Positions 51,570 to 60,270 are shown, counted from the first letter of the stretch. The stretch: 64,000 nt of DNA from Kineosporiaceae bacterium (GCA_016713225.1 JADJPO010000006.1:62001-126000); one strand, 5' to 3'. Translations and numbers: made by a program. Notes: a model not told the origin generated them from the letters alone.

Positions 51570-52297
51570 AGCCTGCGGTGGATCATGGCCTGCACCCCGT
51601 CCAGCAGCAATGCCAGCCCACGAGCGAACTCGTCCTCGAAGAAGTCCTCGTCATGGTCATTGTCCTGCAGGGCCTCCTGCGCGGCCGCCCACAGCGCGGG
51701 CAACCGCTCCGGGTCCACCAGGGTCGCCAGGTTGACGGCGTACGAGACAGCCGCGGCATCGTCCTTCCGCGGGCCGATCAACTGGAACTGGAGGCTTTGC
51801 CGGACGTGCTGAGCTGCCCATGCATCCACCGCGAGCAGCGATGAGAAACGCTCTGCGGCCGTGAGCGGCGTCGTCGCCAGGCAGGCCAGACCGGCGTCCG
51901 TCCAGGCCAGCATGTTGGGGGTCAGTGGCGGCGACCCAGGACTGATCTGCAGCATCCACGGATGTGCCAATCGATGTGTGGCCATGTCCCGCGCCCACGT
52001 GGTCAGCGCAGACCGCCAGCTCTGGCCGACGTCCGGCTGCGGGGGCGGGCCGGCCGCGACGTCGAGCATGACCGCGAACAGCTCGTCCTTGCTGTCCAGA
52101 TAGCGGTACAGCGACATGGTGGTGAAGCCGATCGCCTCGGCCACGCTCTTCATGGTCACCGCTTCGAGCCCGGCGGCATCGGCCAGTTCGACGGCGGCTC
52201 GGCCGATCTCGGTGATGGTGCGGGTCGGGCGGGGTCCGCGGCGTCCCGCCGGTTCGCGGCCCCACATCAAGTGCAGGTAGCGCGGCAGCTCGGACAC
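51566..52297 (-). CDS. TetR family transcriptional regulator
   Basis: A 243-residue repressor. The N-terminal helix-turn-helix is LEAVTMKSVAEAIGFTTMSL followed by YRYLDSKDELFAVMLD. The C-terminal part resembles the TetR_C (tetracycline-repressor-like) domain, with ISPGSPPLTPNMLAWTDAGL and FARGLALLLDGVQAMI at the end. It is divergent from the ABC exporter genes 52400-54489 across a 102-bp AT-rich spacer that contains a perfect inverted repeat, so autoregulation and repression of the exporter are likely. The ligand is probably a drug or metabolite exported by the pump. Confidence 0.9.
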   Translation of the reverse strand: MSELPRYLHLMWGREPAGRRGPRPTRTITEIGRAAVELADAAGLEAVTMKSVAEAIGFTTMSLYRYLDSKDELFAVMLDVAAGPPPQPDVGQSWRSALTTWARDMATHRLAHPWMLQISPGSPPLTPNMLAWTDAGLACLATTPLTAAERFSSLLAVDAWAAQHVRQSLQFQLIGPRKDDAAAVSYAVNLATLVDPERLPALWAAAQEALQDNDHDEDFFEDEFARGLALLLDGVQAMIHRRL

Positions 52298-52340
52298 GCC
52301 CGGATTCTAGTCGCCAACTGCTTGTGGGATACGCAGATGC

Positions 52341-52375
52341 CTGCCTATTATCTGTCTGCAACGCAGACTGTATAT
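52341..52375. promoter_or_regulatory. Divergent promoter region with TetR-type operator
   Basis: The spacer between the TetR and exporter genes contains the inverted repeat GTCTGC-AAC-GCAGAC (52354-52368), flanked by -10-like TATTAT (52346) and TATATA (52371). A second weaker pair GCAG...CTGC lies at about 52334. The AT-rich composition stands out from the genome. The operator overlaps both likely promoter elements, as expected for repression. Confidence 0.55.
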
Positions 52376-52399
52376 AACGCATGCAGAAATGAGACCCTG

Positions 52400-53155
52400 A
52401 TGGTTCATTCAGTTCCCGTGCCCCTGCGGCTGAACGCGGTGTCACGACGGTTCGGCGTCGGTCCGGCGGCGACAACCGCTCTGGCCGACGTGGATCTGAC
52501 GCTCCAGCACGGCAGCTTCACCGCGATCATGGGTCCGTCGGGCTCGGGCAAGACCACCCTGCTCAACGTGGTCGCGGGCCTCGATCAGCCCACGTCCGGC
52601 GGCGTTCAGGTGGCCGGGGTGGACATGGCCACATCGAGCCAGACCGAGCGGGCACGGGCACGACGCGACCACCTGGGCGTCGTGTTCCAGGAGCCGTTGC
52701 TGATCCCCTACCTTTCGGCGGCGCAGAACGTCGCGCTGCCGCGGTTGCTCGCCGGTGCACGGCCCGATCCCGAGCGGATCCGCGGTCTGCTGGACCGCGT
52801 GGGTCTGGCGGACCGGGCGGATGCGCTGCCCGAACACCTGTCCGGTGGTCAGCAGCAGCGAGTCGGGATCGCGCGTGCCCTCATGATCGATCCGATCCTG
52901 GTGCTCGCCGACGAGCCCACCGGTGCGCTCGATTCGGCCAATGGACACACTGTGCTGACCATCCTGCGGTCGCTCGTCGCGGACTCGGGGCGGACCGTGT
53001 TGATGGTGACGCACGATCCTCAGGCGGCCGCGTGCGCTGACCGCGTGCTGTTCCTGTTCGACGGTCGGTTGGTGGACGATCTGGAGGGATCAGGGCCGTC
53101 CGAGATCGCCGCACGGCTGGCAGCCCTCGCCGCCGAGTCCGCCGTCGCGTCATGA
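52400..53155 (+). CDS. ABC transporter ATP-binding protein (MacB/LolD type)
   Basis: A 251-residue ATPase of the MacB/LolD/FtsE group. Walker A is AIMGPSGSGKTTLLNV, the Q-loop is LGVVFQEPLLIPYLSA, the signature is LSGGQQQRVGIARAL, Walker B is VLADEPTGALDS and the H-loop is MVTHDPQAA. It energises the FtsX-like permease whose gene overlaps its stop by four bases. The ATG at 52400 fits the family start; the open frame further upstream runs through the TetR gene. Likely repressed by the divergent TetR. Confidence 0.94.
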   Translation: MVHSVPVPLRLNAVSRRFGVGPAATTALADVDLTLQHGSFTAIMGPSGSGKTTLLNVVAGLDQPTSGGVQVAGVDMATSSQTERARARRDHLGVVFQEPLLIPYLSAAQNVALPRLLAGARPDPERIRGLLDRVGLADRADALPEHLSGGQQQRVGIARALMIDPILVLADEPTGALDSANGHTVLTILRSLVADSGRTVLMVTHDPQAAACADRVLFLFDGRLVDDLEGSGPSEIAARLAALAAESAVAS

Positions 53156-54489
53156 ACGGCTGGACGGTGGCCGCTCGCTCGATCACCCATCGGGTACGGA
53201 GCATGATCGCCACCGCATTGGCCATCCTCGGCACCACCCTGGTCATCGGATGCTTCGCAGGGCTGGCAGCAACCGGACTCCGCGACGGCGTACCCGACGA
53301 GAGTCGCGAACTCCTGCTGATCATGGGTCTGGTGATGGGCGCGTGGGGCGCGATACTCGGTCTGTTCGCCCTCACGTCCACCTTTTCGTTGGCGGTCCGA
53401 CGTCGCGGTGAGGAGGTCCACCGACTGCGCTCGATCGGTGCCACCCCGGCGCAGGTGCGAGGTCTGATCCGTCGTGAGGCATTCATGGTCGGGTTGGGCG
53501 CGGCCCTCGTCGGCGGGATGCTGGCTGGTCCGCTCGGTCGCGCAGTCCTCCGACTCATGCGAGACGGCGGCATCATCGCCCCGCACGTGGGTTACGCCGG
53601 AGGCGGGTTCGCTCTCGGTGTCACGGTGGTGGTGATCCCCACGCTCAGCGCGGCCGCTGCACACCTCGCCGCGTGGCGACTCACCACCGGCACTGTCCGT
53701 TCGGTACGCGCTGAATCCCTCGCTCCGCCAGGAATCTCGCGCTGGCGGGTGCTCGCGGGCGTGGTGTTGGTGACGAGTGGCCTCGGTGCCTCCGCGATCA
53801 CGCTGTCGATCACCCGTCACAGCAACGACCCGTATGCGGCGATGGCCACCAGCGGCAATGCCGGCCTGCTCGTTGCGGTGGGGCTCACGGCGTTCGCGCC
53901 GCGGATCCTGATCGTGATGGGGCGCCGGCTGTCCCCGGCGGCCCATCGTCTGGGATCGGCGGGGCAGCTCGCGGTCCACACGCTCACACGGCGTGGAGCT
54001 GTGCTGGGGCCGGTGTTCGGCGCGGCCGTGACCTTCGCCGCTGCCACCGTGGGGGTGCTGATGATGACCGGGATCGATCGGCGTACGTTCGTCCTGCCGC
54101 CCGGAGAGAGCCAGGCCACCACCGACACCATCAACCTGCTGAACGGCACCATCCTCGTGCTCATCGCGGGCTTCTGCCTGCTGGTTCTGATCAACGTCCT
54201 GCTCGCGGTGATCGACGAGCGCCGGCCCGAGTACCTCCGGCTCGGCATCATCGGGGCGACGCGGAACCAGATCTGCTCGCCCGTCGCTTACGAAACCGTG
54301 ACCGTCACGATCGCCGGCGGCCTGCTCGGCGTATTCGCCTCGTCCGCCACGGTGGTGCCGTTCTCGGTCGCCCGGCAGGAGGGAGTGGTTCCGGATGCCC
54401 AGTTGTGGCTTGCCCCGCTGGTCGTGGTGGGACTCGGGATCGTCACCACTGCTGTCGGTGTCCTGGCTACCCGCCGCGAGATCAGCTGA
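53152..54489 (+). CDS. ABC transporter permease (FtsX-like)
   Basis: A 445-residue membrane protein. It has an N-terminal helix (MIATALAILGTTLVIGCFAG) and two FtsX-type helix groups: SLAVRRRGEEVHRLRSIGAT with PAQVRGLIRREAFMVGLGAA in the first half, and VLINVLLAVIDERRPEYLRL with GIIGATRNQI in the second. It forms the export channel together with the ATPase encoded upstream. The large periplasmic domain of MacB is absent. The start overlaps the ATPase stop (ATGA). A palindromic hairpin follows directly. Confidence 0.9.
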   Translation: MNGWTVAARSITHRVRSMIATALAILGTTLVIGCFAGLAATGLRDGVPDESRELLLIMGLVMGAWGAILGLFALTSTFSLAVRRRGEEVHRLRSIGATPAQVRGLIRREAFMVGLGAALVGGMLAGPLGRAVLRLMRDGGIIAPHVGYAGGGFALGVTVVVIPTLSAAAAHLAAWRLTTGTVRSVRAESLAPPGISRWRVLAGVVLVTSGLGASAITLSITRHSNDPYAAMATSGNAGLLVAVGLTAFAPRILIVMGRRLSPAAHRLGSAGQLAVHTLTRRGAVLGPVFGAAVTFAAATVGVLMMTGIDRRTFVLPPGESQATTDTINLLNGTILVLIAGFCLLVLINVLLAVIDERRPEYLRLGIIGATRNQICSPVAYETVTVTIAGGLLGVFASSATVVPFSVARQEGVVPDAQLWLAPLVVVGLGIVTTAVGVLATRREIS

Positions 54490-54491
54490 CG

Positions 54492-54539
54492 GGCTTCGTG
54501 GAGTTGTCCACCGACTACGGTGGCCAACTCGACGAAGCC
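54492..54539. repeat. Palindromic repeat, GGCTTCGTCGAGTTG family, copy 2
   Basis: 48-bp hairpin. The left arm is GGCTTCGTGGAGTTGTCCAC and the reverse complement of the right arm is GGCTTCGTCGAGTTGGCCAC, with a four-base loop. It begins 3 bp behind the permease stop and ends exactly at the stop codon of the convergent oxidoreductase gene, so it is placed as a bidirectional terminator. Confidence 0.8.
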
Positions 54540-55760
54540 TCAGACGATGTTGTGTTCGGGGCGCGCGGTGCCGGCACCGAACCGGTCGGCCGAGAACGGT
54601 GCCACGTCGAGGAACGGCTCGCGGCCCAGGTAGAGGTCGCGCACCACCTCACCGACCGCCGGCCCCTGCAGGAACCCGTGGCCGGAAAACCCTGTGGCAT
54701 AGAGGAATCGCGACAACCCGGCCACCTCGCCGATCATCGCGTTGTGATCGGGGGAGTCCTCGTACAACCCCGACCAGCCGTGGGCCATGCCGACGTCCAA
54801 CAGTGCCGGCGCCCGGTGTTCCATCGTCTCGGTCAGGTCGGGCAGCCAGTCGTCCGACATACCCATCTTGAAGCCGGGTTCCTCACCGGTGTACGACATC
54901 CCGAGCAGGATGCTCGGCCGCGACGCCGGCCCCTCGGGGTGCAGGTAGAACGTGGTCGCCGCGTCGATGGTCATCGGCATGTCCCGCGGCACCAACGCCT
55001 GCACCGCCGCAGGCAACGGCTCGGTGACGATGATCTGGCGGCGCAACGGGGTGATCGGCAGCTCCACCCCGGCCATCTCGCCCACCACCCCCGCCCACGG
55101 TCCGGCGCAGTTGATCACCGTCGAGCACGCCACGTCGCCGGCCGAGGTCTGCACGCCACGGATCTCGTCGCCATCCCGCTCGATGCCGGTGACCTCGACC
55201 CCGGTCACCACCGTCGCCCCGTGCCGGCGCGCGCCCGCGGCGTACCCCTGCACCACCGACTCCGGCGTGCAGTACCCGTCCCGGGAATGGAACGCGGCGG
55301 CCAGCACGTCGTCCATGGTCACGATCGGCGACAGCGTCGCGGCCTCGGCCGCGGTCAGCATCCGCGACGGCACACCCAGGGAGTTCTGCAGGGCCACCGA
55401 CGCCTCGTACACCGCGACGTCCTCGGGCGTGGTCAGCAAGAACAGGTAGCCCACCTGCCGCAGGTCGATCTCGCCGCCCGGCCGCTCGGCGAACTGCTCG
55501 AATGCCTCCAGGCTGCGCGCGCCCAGTTGGATGTTCAGCGCGTCCGAGAACTGGGCTCGCACCCCACCGGCGGCCTTGGACGTCGACCCGCTCGCCAGCG
55601 CGTCGCGCTCCAGCAGCAGGACGTCGCGCACCCCCGCCTCGGCGAGGTGGAAGGCGATGCTGGCGCCCATCACGCCACCACCGATCACCACCACCTCGGC
55701 CCGCGACGGGATCGGCTCGCTCGGCGTCCGGGGCAGGCTCAGCGCGCTCACGGCGGCCAA
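54540..55760 (-). CDS. FAD-dependent amine oxidoreductase (DAO family, sarcosine-oxidase-beta-like)
   Basis: A 406-residue flavoprotein of the D-amino-acid-oxidase family. The FAD-binding motif is AEVVVIGGGVMGASIAFHLA with LLLERDALASGSTSKAAGGV after it. The middle contains YCTPESVVQGYAAGARRHGA and CAGPWAGVVGEMAG. The C-terminal FAD loop is FLYATGFSGHGFLQGPAVGE. Members oxidise secondary or tertiary amines such as sarcosine or glycine derivatives and produce peroxide or reduce a carrier. It stands alone; the substrate cannot be inferred from neighbours. Confidence 0.88.
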   Translation of the reverse strand: MAAVSALSLPRTPSEPIPSRAEVVVIGGGVMGASIAFHLAEAGVRDVLLLERDALASGSTSKAAGGVRAQFSDALNIQLGARSLEAFEQFAERPGGEIDLRQVGYLFLLTTPEDVAVYEASVALQNSLGVPSRMLTAAEAATLSPIVTMDDVLAAAFHSRDGYCTPESVVQGYAAGARRHGATVVTGVEVTGIERDGDEIRGVQTSAGDVACSTVINCAGPWAGVVGEMAGVELPITPLRRQIIVTEPLPAAVQALVPRDMPMTIDAATTFYLHPEGPASRPSILLGMSYTGEEPGFKMGMSDDWLPDLTETMEHRAPALLDVGMAHGWSGLYEDSPDHNAMIGEVAGLSRFLYATGFSGHGFLQGPAVGEVVRDLYLGREPFLDVAPFSADRFGAGTARPEHNIV

Positions 55761-55804
55761 CCTAGCGGGCGGCCCGGCGCGGCGTGTGGGCCATCGGTCG
55801 ACGT

Positions 55805-56746
55805 TCAGCCCGTCAGCAGGTCGGCGAAGTCCTGCTCGACGATCGACCGGTCCTCGGCGTCCGCGATCGGGACGGCGCGCGCTGCTGCTGCCGACTGCCG
55901 CGCCTCGTCGAGTCGGCCGAGTGCCTCCAGGGCACGGGTCCGGATCTCGTGGGCGTACGCCAGATCGAAGTCGCCCAGCTCGTGGGCCTGGCAGATCGCC
56001 AGACAGTGATCGGCCGTGACCATCGCCCGCGCCCCCTGCCCGGTCGCCAGCAGCGCCTTGGCGATCATGTAGGACGCCCGGGCCTCGTGTTCCGGCCCGG
56101 CCCCGCTCGCTCGCTGCCAGTGATAGGCGGAGGAGTAGGCGGTGCGCAGCAGGTCCTCGTCGTCCTCGGCGGTGCGATCGGTGGCGCCCAGCAGGCCCCA
56201 GACGGCGTTGTTCGCCTCGATCCCCTGGCGTCGATGCCAGTCGCCGGTCGGGTCGGCGGCCGACTCCTCGCGCGGGGAGCTCTCGCGCTGTGGCCGGGGC
56301 AGGGGCTCACCGGTTTCGAGCAGGGTCTTCATACTGTCGAGGATCCAGACCCAGCCGTCCTTCACCGTGGCCCAGGTGAGTGGGCTGCCAGCGAGGTCGC
56401 CGTGCACCAGCCGCACCCGAGTGAGCCGCTCGCCCACGTGCTCGACGGTCCACTCCACCCGGCTGGGGGGCTCGGCCGCCATCGCCGCGTCGTAGAGCAC
56501 GTGCCAGGTCTGGACGAACCGGCCCGGTCGCTCACCCTCGGGCGGCGTGAGCTCTTCCACCATCCCGTCGACGGCGCCTGAGCCGTCGGGCATCACGGTG
56601 CGGTACGGCTGGCCGGCCTCCGGCGGGGCGACGAACTGGGTGGAGTGGAAGTACTGCCGGGTCCACTCGCTGTCGGTGATCGCCTGCCAGACCCGGGCGG
56701 CATCCGCGGCGATGTAGACCTGGTAGACGTGGGCGGTGATCCCCAT
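55805..56746 (-). CDS. AHSA1-type SRPBCC protein with C-terminal helical domain
   Basis: A 313-residue protein. Residues 1-150 are an AHSA1/SRPBCC domain: YQVYIAADAARVWQAITDSE, WTRQYFHSTQF, VQTWHVLYDAAMAAEPPSRV and WATVKDGWVWILDSMKTLLE. Residues 170-313 are all-helical with TPR-like composition (ASYMIAKALLATGQGARAMV, LGDFDLAYAHEIRTRALEAL), an unusual addition to this family. The start codon overlaps the stop of the ArsR gene (TGATG), the common ArsR-AHSA1 pairing; the regulator probably controls both. Ligand unknown. Confidence 0.85.
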   Translation of the reverse strand: MGITAHVYQVYIAADAARVWQAITDSEWTRQYFHSTQFVAPPEAGQPYRTVMPDGSGAVDGMVEELTPPEGERPGRFVQTWHVLYDAAMAAEPPSRVEWTVEHVGERLTRVRLVHGDLAGSPLTWATVKDGWVWILDSMKTLLETGEPLPRPQRESSPREESAADPTGDWHRRQGIEANNAVWGLLGATDRTAEDDEDLLRTAYSSAYHWQRASGAGPEHEARASYMIAKALLATGQGARAMVTADHCLAICQAHELGDFDLAYAHEIRTRALEALGRLDEARQSAAAARAVPIADAEDRSIVEQDFADLLTG

Positions 56747-57069
56747 CAGCTGTGCTCCTGACGCTCGACGTGCTGTTGCAGGCCCACCAGGGCCGAGGTG
56801 AACCGGGCGGCGTACTTGCCGATCCAGCGGTTGGCGATCTGCTCGATCGGCACCGGGTTCAGATACAGGGCACGAGTGCGCCCGGATCGGACACCGACCA
56901 CGAGGTTCGCCTCCTCGAGCACGGCCAGGTGTTTCATCACCCCGAACCGGCTCATGGACTCGGCGAAGCGCTCGGCGAGCTCGCCCACCGTTTGCCCGTC
57001 CCGCTCGAAGAGCAGGTCGAGGATCTCTCGGCGGGTGGGGTCGGCCAGGGCACGGAACACCTCGTCCAT
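56746..57069 (-). CDS. ArsR family transcriptional regulator
   Basis: A 107-residue winged-helix repressor without the cysteine metal site of ArsR/SmtB sensors. It has FRALADPTRREILDLLFERD, then the helix-turn-helix VGELAERFAESMSRFGVMKH with LAVLEEANLVV, and the wing VVGVRSGRTRALYLNPVPI. This subtype usually neighbours AHSA1/SRPBCC genes, as here, where the stop overlaps the start of the next gene. The start region around 57070-57110 is AT-richer (AAATTAGGTGACCAAATTGTCAC) and includes the pair GTGACCAAATTGTCAC, a probable operator. Confidence 0.9.
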   Translation of the reverse strand: MDEVFRALADPTRREILDLLFERDGQTVGELAERFAESMSRFGVMKHLAVLEEANLVVGVRSGRTRALYLNPVPIEQIANRWIGKYAARFTSALVGLQQHVERQEHS

Positions 57070-57080
57070 GCATTGAAATT

Positions 57081-57096
57081 AGGTGACCAAATTGTC
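57081..57096. promoter_or_regulatory. Probable ArsR operator
   Basis: GTGACCAAATTGTCAC lies 12 bp upstream of the ArsR start. GTGAC/GTCAC form an inverted repeat with a six-base centre in an unusually AT-rich stretch. Its place next to the start codon suits autorepression of the ArsR-AHSA1 operon. Confidence 0.45.
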
Positions 57097-57136
57097 ACAT
57101 GTCAAGAGTCCATCGCCGAGCCACGGGTCCACGACA

Positions 57137-57188
57137 GACAAGGTGGAGGGTTCGGCACCGTCTGCGTGCCCAAACCCTCCACCTTGTC
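57137..57188. terminator. Hairpin behind the thiol peroxidase gene
   Basis: Perfect 16-bp arms GACAAGGTGGAGGGTT and AACCCTCCACCTTGTC, extended inward by GGCAC/GTGCC after a small internal mismatch, forming a 52-bp hairpin. It lies 31 bp behind the tpx stop (minus strand) and upstream of the ArsR operator, suited to terminate tpx. No other copy was seen in this window. Confidence 0.7.
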
Positions 57189-57219
57189 CGCGAACCAGCC
57201 GGCGATCAGCCGGCACATC

Positions 57220-57717
57220 TCAGCCGATCGCGGCGAGTGCGCCGTCGTAGTCGGGCTCCTGGCCGATCTCGGGCACCTGCTCGGTGTACGCCACCGAGCC
57301 GTCGGGGGCCACGACCACGACGGCGCGTGAGAGCAGCCCGGCCATCGGACCGTCGGTGATCGTGACGCCGTACTCGGAGCCGAAGTCACTGCGGAAGGCC
57401 GAGGCCGATTCGACGTTCTCGATGCCCTCGGCGCCGCAGAACCGGGACTGGGCGAACGGCAGGTCGAGCGAGACGTTGAGTACGGTGACGCCGTCGAGAC
57501 CTGCGGCGCGCTGGTTGAACGCGCGAACGCTGGCCGCACATACCCCGGTGTCGATGCTCGGGAAGATGTTCAGTACCAGGGTGCGGCCCGCGAAGACGGA
57601 CGAGGCGACCTCGACCAGGGTGGTTCCGACGAGGGAGAAGGCCGGGGCCGGGCTGCCGACCGCAGGCAGCTCTCCGATGGTGTGAATGGGGGTACCGCGC
57701 AAGGTGATCTCAGCCAT
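57220..57717 (-). CDS. tpx: Thiol peroxidase
   Basis: A 165-residue atypical 2-Cys peroxiredoxin of the Tpx type. It starts MAEITLRGTPIHTIGELPAV. The peroxidatic Cys is in NIFPSIDTGVCAASVRAFN (T-x-V-C), and the resolving Cys is in DLPFAQSRFCGAEGIENV. The conserved Arg is in LLSRAVVVVAPDG. It reduces hydrogen peroxide and alkyl peroxides with thioredoxin. The ATG at 57717 matches the family length; the longer frame to 57792 is not used. Confidence 0.95.
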   Translation of the reverse strand: MAEITLRGTPIHTIGELPAVGSPAPAFSLVGTTLVEVASSVFAGRTLVLNIFPSIDTGVCAASVRAFNQRAAGLDGVTVLNVSLDLPFAQSRFCGAEGIENVESASAFRSDFGSEYGVTITDGPMAGLLSRAVVVVAPDGSVAYTEQVPEIGQEPDYDGALAAIG

Positions 57718-57871
57718 GGGCAGATCCTGACAGATCGAGTGGTCGCGGATGCTCAGGGTGGTCGGGCAGGAATCGGGACTATCGGCACTCACCCCCCGCC
57801 CACTACCTTCGGGCGAGGCCCCACCTCATCCTTTTGGAGCCCGCGGGAGGGCCGACCCGGAGGAGGACGCC

Positions 57872-59371
57872 ATGGCGCAGTCCCTGTCGCAGCAATTCGC
57901 GCGGCGCAAGCCGATCGTGTTCACCAAGCACCAGCACCCCGGGGAGGAGCTGGCCCGTAACCTGACCGCCTTCCAGCTCACCATGTTCGGGGTTGGTGCC
58001 ACGGTCGGTACCGGCATCTTCTTCGTGCTCAGCGAATCGGTGCCCGAAGCCGGCCCGGCGGTCCTGGTCAGCTTCGTCGTCGCCGGCATCGCCGCGGGCC
58101 TGTCCGCGTTGTGTTATGCGGAACTGGCCAGCGCCATCCCCGTCAGCGGATCGACCTACTCCTACGCCTACCACGCCATGGGTGAGCTCGTGGCGGTGGT
58201 CATCGCCGGCTGCGTGCTGCTGGAGTACGGCGTCGCCACCGGTGCCGTCGCGGTGGGGTGGAGCGGCTACTTCAACGCGCTGCTGGACTCGCTGTTCGGC
58301 TGGCAACTGCCCCAGGCACTGTCGGTCTCGCCCATCCCGGGTCCTGATGACATCGGAGCCACCGGCGGCCTGGTCAACCTGCCCGCCGTCGTCCTGGTGC
58401 TCCTGTGCATGCTGTTGCTGATCCGCGGCGCCTCGGAATCGGCGAAGATCAACACCATCATGGTGTTGGTCAAGTTGGCCGTCCTGGTGCTGTTCGTGGG
58501 GATCGCGGTCACTGCGTTCGAGGCCGACCACTTCGAGAACTTCTGGCAGTCCGGCGTCGCCGGGGTGAGCGCCGCTGCCGGCACCATCTTCTTCTCCTTC
58601 ATCGGGTTGGATGCCGTGGCCACGGCGGGGGAGGAGGTCGAGAACCCACAACGTGCCCTACCCCGGGCGATCATCGGAGCGCTGATCATCGTCTCGACCG
58701 TCTACGTCGCGGTCGCCGCAGCGGGGCTGGCAGCCAAGCCGGCCGGGTGGTTCTCCACCGAGCCGGCCCAGGACGCGGGCCTGGCCCAGATCCTGGACGA
58801 TGTCACCGGCACCCCGATCTGGGGGGCGGTGTTGGCCGCCGGGGCGGTGATCTCGATCTTCTCGGTCACCCTGGTCACCCTGTACGGGCAGACCCGGATC
58901 CTGTTCGCCATCAGTCGGGACGGCATGATCTCGAAGCGGTTCCTGAAGGTGGACCCGCGCACCCAATCGCCGACCTACAACATCGTCGTGGTATCGATCG
59001 TCATCGCTTTGATCGGCGGGTTCGTGCCCTCGGACTACCTGTGGGACACCGTCTCGATCGGCACCCTGGTGGCGTTCTCGGCCGTGGCGATCGGGGTGAT
59101 GGTGCTGCGCCGGACCCACCCCGATCTGGAACGGCCCTACCGCATCCCCGGCTACCCCGTCACCCCGATCCTGACGGTCGCGTTCTGCCTCTACATCCTC
59201 TGGGGGCTGAACGCGATCACCTGGGTGATCTTCCTGATCTGGATCGCGGCCGTGGTCGCCTTCTACCTCGCCTACGGGCGGCGGCGCGCGACGCTCAACC
59301 ATTACGTCGACGAGGAGGAGATCGCCGAACCGATGGGCCGGCGTCGCCGGCCGGAGGATGACGAGCGATGA
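57872..59371 (+). CDS. APC-family amino acid permease
   Basis: A 499-residue permease with about 12 helices, of the cationic-amino-acid-transporter (CAT-like) type. It begins with a cytoplasmic tail that includes LARNLTAFQLTMFGVGATVG, followed by TGIFFVLSE (the G-x-G-x-F substrate loop). Other signatures are CYAELASAIPVSGSTYSYAY, FFSFIGLDAVATAGEEVENP and PYRIPGYPVTPIL. AGGAGG is 7 bp before the ATG. The next gene, a double universal stress protein, overlaps its stop by four bases. The aldehyde dehydrogenase gene convergent behind it could use an amino-acid-derived aldehyde, but that is inference. Confidence 0.92.
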   Translation: MAQSLSQQFARRKPIVFTKHQHPGEELARNLTAFQLTMFGVGATVGTGIFFVLSESVPEAGPAVLVSFVVAGIAAGLSALCYAELASAIPVSGSTYSYAYHAMGELVAVVIAGCVLLEYGVATGAVAVGWSGYFNALLDSLFGWQLPQALSVSPIPGPDDIGATGGLVNLPAVVLVLLCMLLLIRGASESAKINTIMVLVKLAVLVLFVGIAVTAFEADHFENFWQSGVAGVSAAAGTIFFSFIGLDAVATAGEEVENPQRALPRAIIGALIIVSTVYVAVAAAGLAAKPAGWFSTEPAQDAGLAQILDDVTGTPIWGAVLAAGAVISIFSVTLVTLYGQTRILFAISRDGMISKRFLKVDPRTQSPTYNIVVVSIVIALIGGFVPSDYLWDTVSIGTLVAFSAVAIGVMVLRRTHPDLERPYRIPGYPVTPILTVAFCLYILWGLNAITWVIFLIWIAAVVAFYLAYGRRRATLNHYVDEEEIAEPMGRRRRPEDDER

Positions 59372-60252
59372 CGTACATCGTCGCCTTCAGTCCGCACCGT
59401 GACGATCACGCGGCCATCGACCTCGCCTGCCAACTCGCACGCTCGGACTCCGACCGGGTACGCGCGGTCACGGTGGTGCCGCCCGGCTGGCCGACCGCGG
59501 TTGCCGGGCACACCGACCGGGAATTCGAGCAGTGGGCTGCCGGCGAGGGCGAAGCCTGCGCGGCCGAAGCGATCGAGCTGCTCGCTCGGCACGGCGACGT
59601 GCCCAGCGAGGCGGCGTGGTTGGCCGGCCGGTCGGTTCCGGCCACGTTGATCGAGGACGCCGAGCGGGTCGATGCCGCCCTGATCGTGGTCGGCTCGGGC
59701 GACGAGGCGCGGTGGGGCGAGGTGGCGATGACGTCGAAGACGGCGCGGCTGCTGCATTCCTCGCCAGTGGCGGTGGCGATCGCCCCGCGCGGATACCGGG
59801 CCGGGCCGGACGCTGTGGTGCGGCGCGCCACGGTGGCGTTCCGGGGCGACGAGCAGACCCGGGAGCTGCTGGAGCGAGCCGCGGACATCTGCGGCCGGGT
59901 CGGTGCGGCGCTCCGGATCGTCACCTTCGCCGTGCGCGGCCGGACCATGTATCCGCCCGAGATCAGCGGCGCCGAGGACATGGTCCTGCAGGAGTGGCGC
60001 GCGCAGGCCGAAGGCCAGCAGGCGGAGGCGGTCTCTGCCTTGGTGGACAACGGATTTCCCGCGGATCGCCTGAGCGCCGTGATCGCGGTGGGCCGATCCT
60101 GGGACCGAGCTGTCGACTCCCTCGACTGGGGGCACGACGAGGTCCTGGTGGTCGGCTCGTCCTCGACCCACCGGTTGACCCACGTGTTCCTGGGTTCGAG
60201 TGCCTCGAAGATCGTCCGGCACTCCCCGGTGCCGGTGATCGCCGTCCCCTGA
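59368..60252 (+). CDS. Universal stress protein, tandem Usp domains
   Basis: A 294-residue protein with two Usp domains (about 1-145 and 150-294). It starts MTYIVAFSPHRDDHAAIDLA. The first domain ends LIVVGSGDEARWGEVAMTSK and SPVAVAIAPRGY; the second has LVVGSSSTHRLTHVFLGSSA with SPVPVIAVP. The second domain has the better ATP-binding motif. Its start overlaps the permease stop (ATGA), so its amount is tied to the transporter, the second case in the window of a Usp gene attached to a transporter operon. Confidence 0.9.
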   Translation: MTYIVAFSPHRDDHAAIDLACQLARSDSDRVRAVTVVPPGWPTAVAGHTDREFEQWAAGEGEACAAEAIELLARHGDVPSEAAWLAGRSVPATLIEDAERVDAALIVVGSGDEARWGEVAMTSKTARLLHSSPVAVAIAPRGYRAGPDAVVRRATVAFRGDEQTRELLERAADICGRVGAALRIVTFAVRGRTMYPPEISGAEDMVLQEWRAQAEGQQAEAVSALVDNGFPADRLSAVIAVGRSWDRAVDSLDWGHDEVLVVGSSSTHRLTHVFLGSSASKIVRHSPVPVIAVP

Positions 60253-60270
60253 ACCGGCCCGCGTCGTGGC

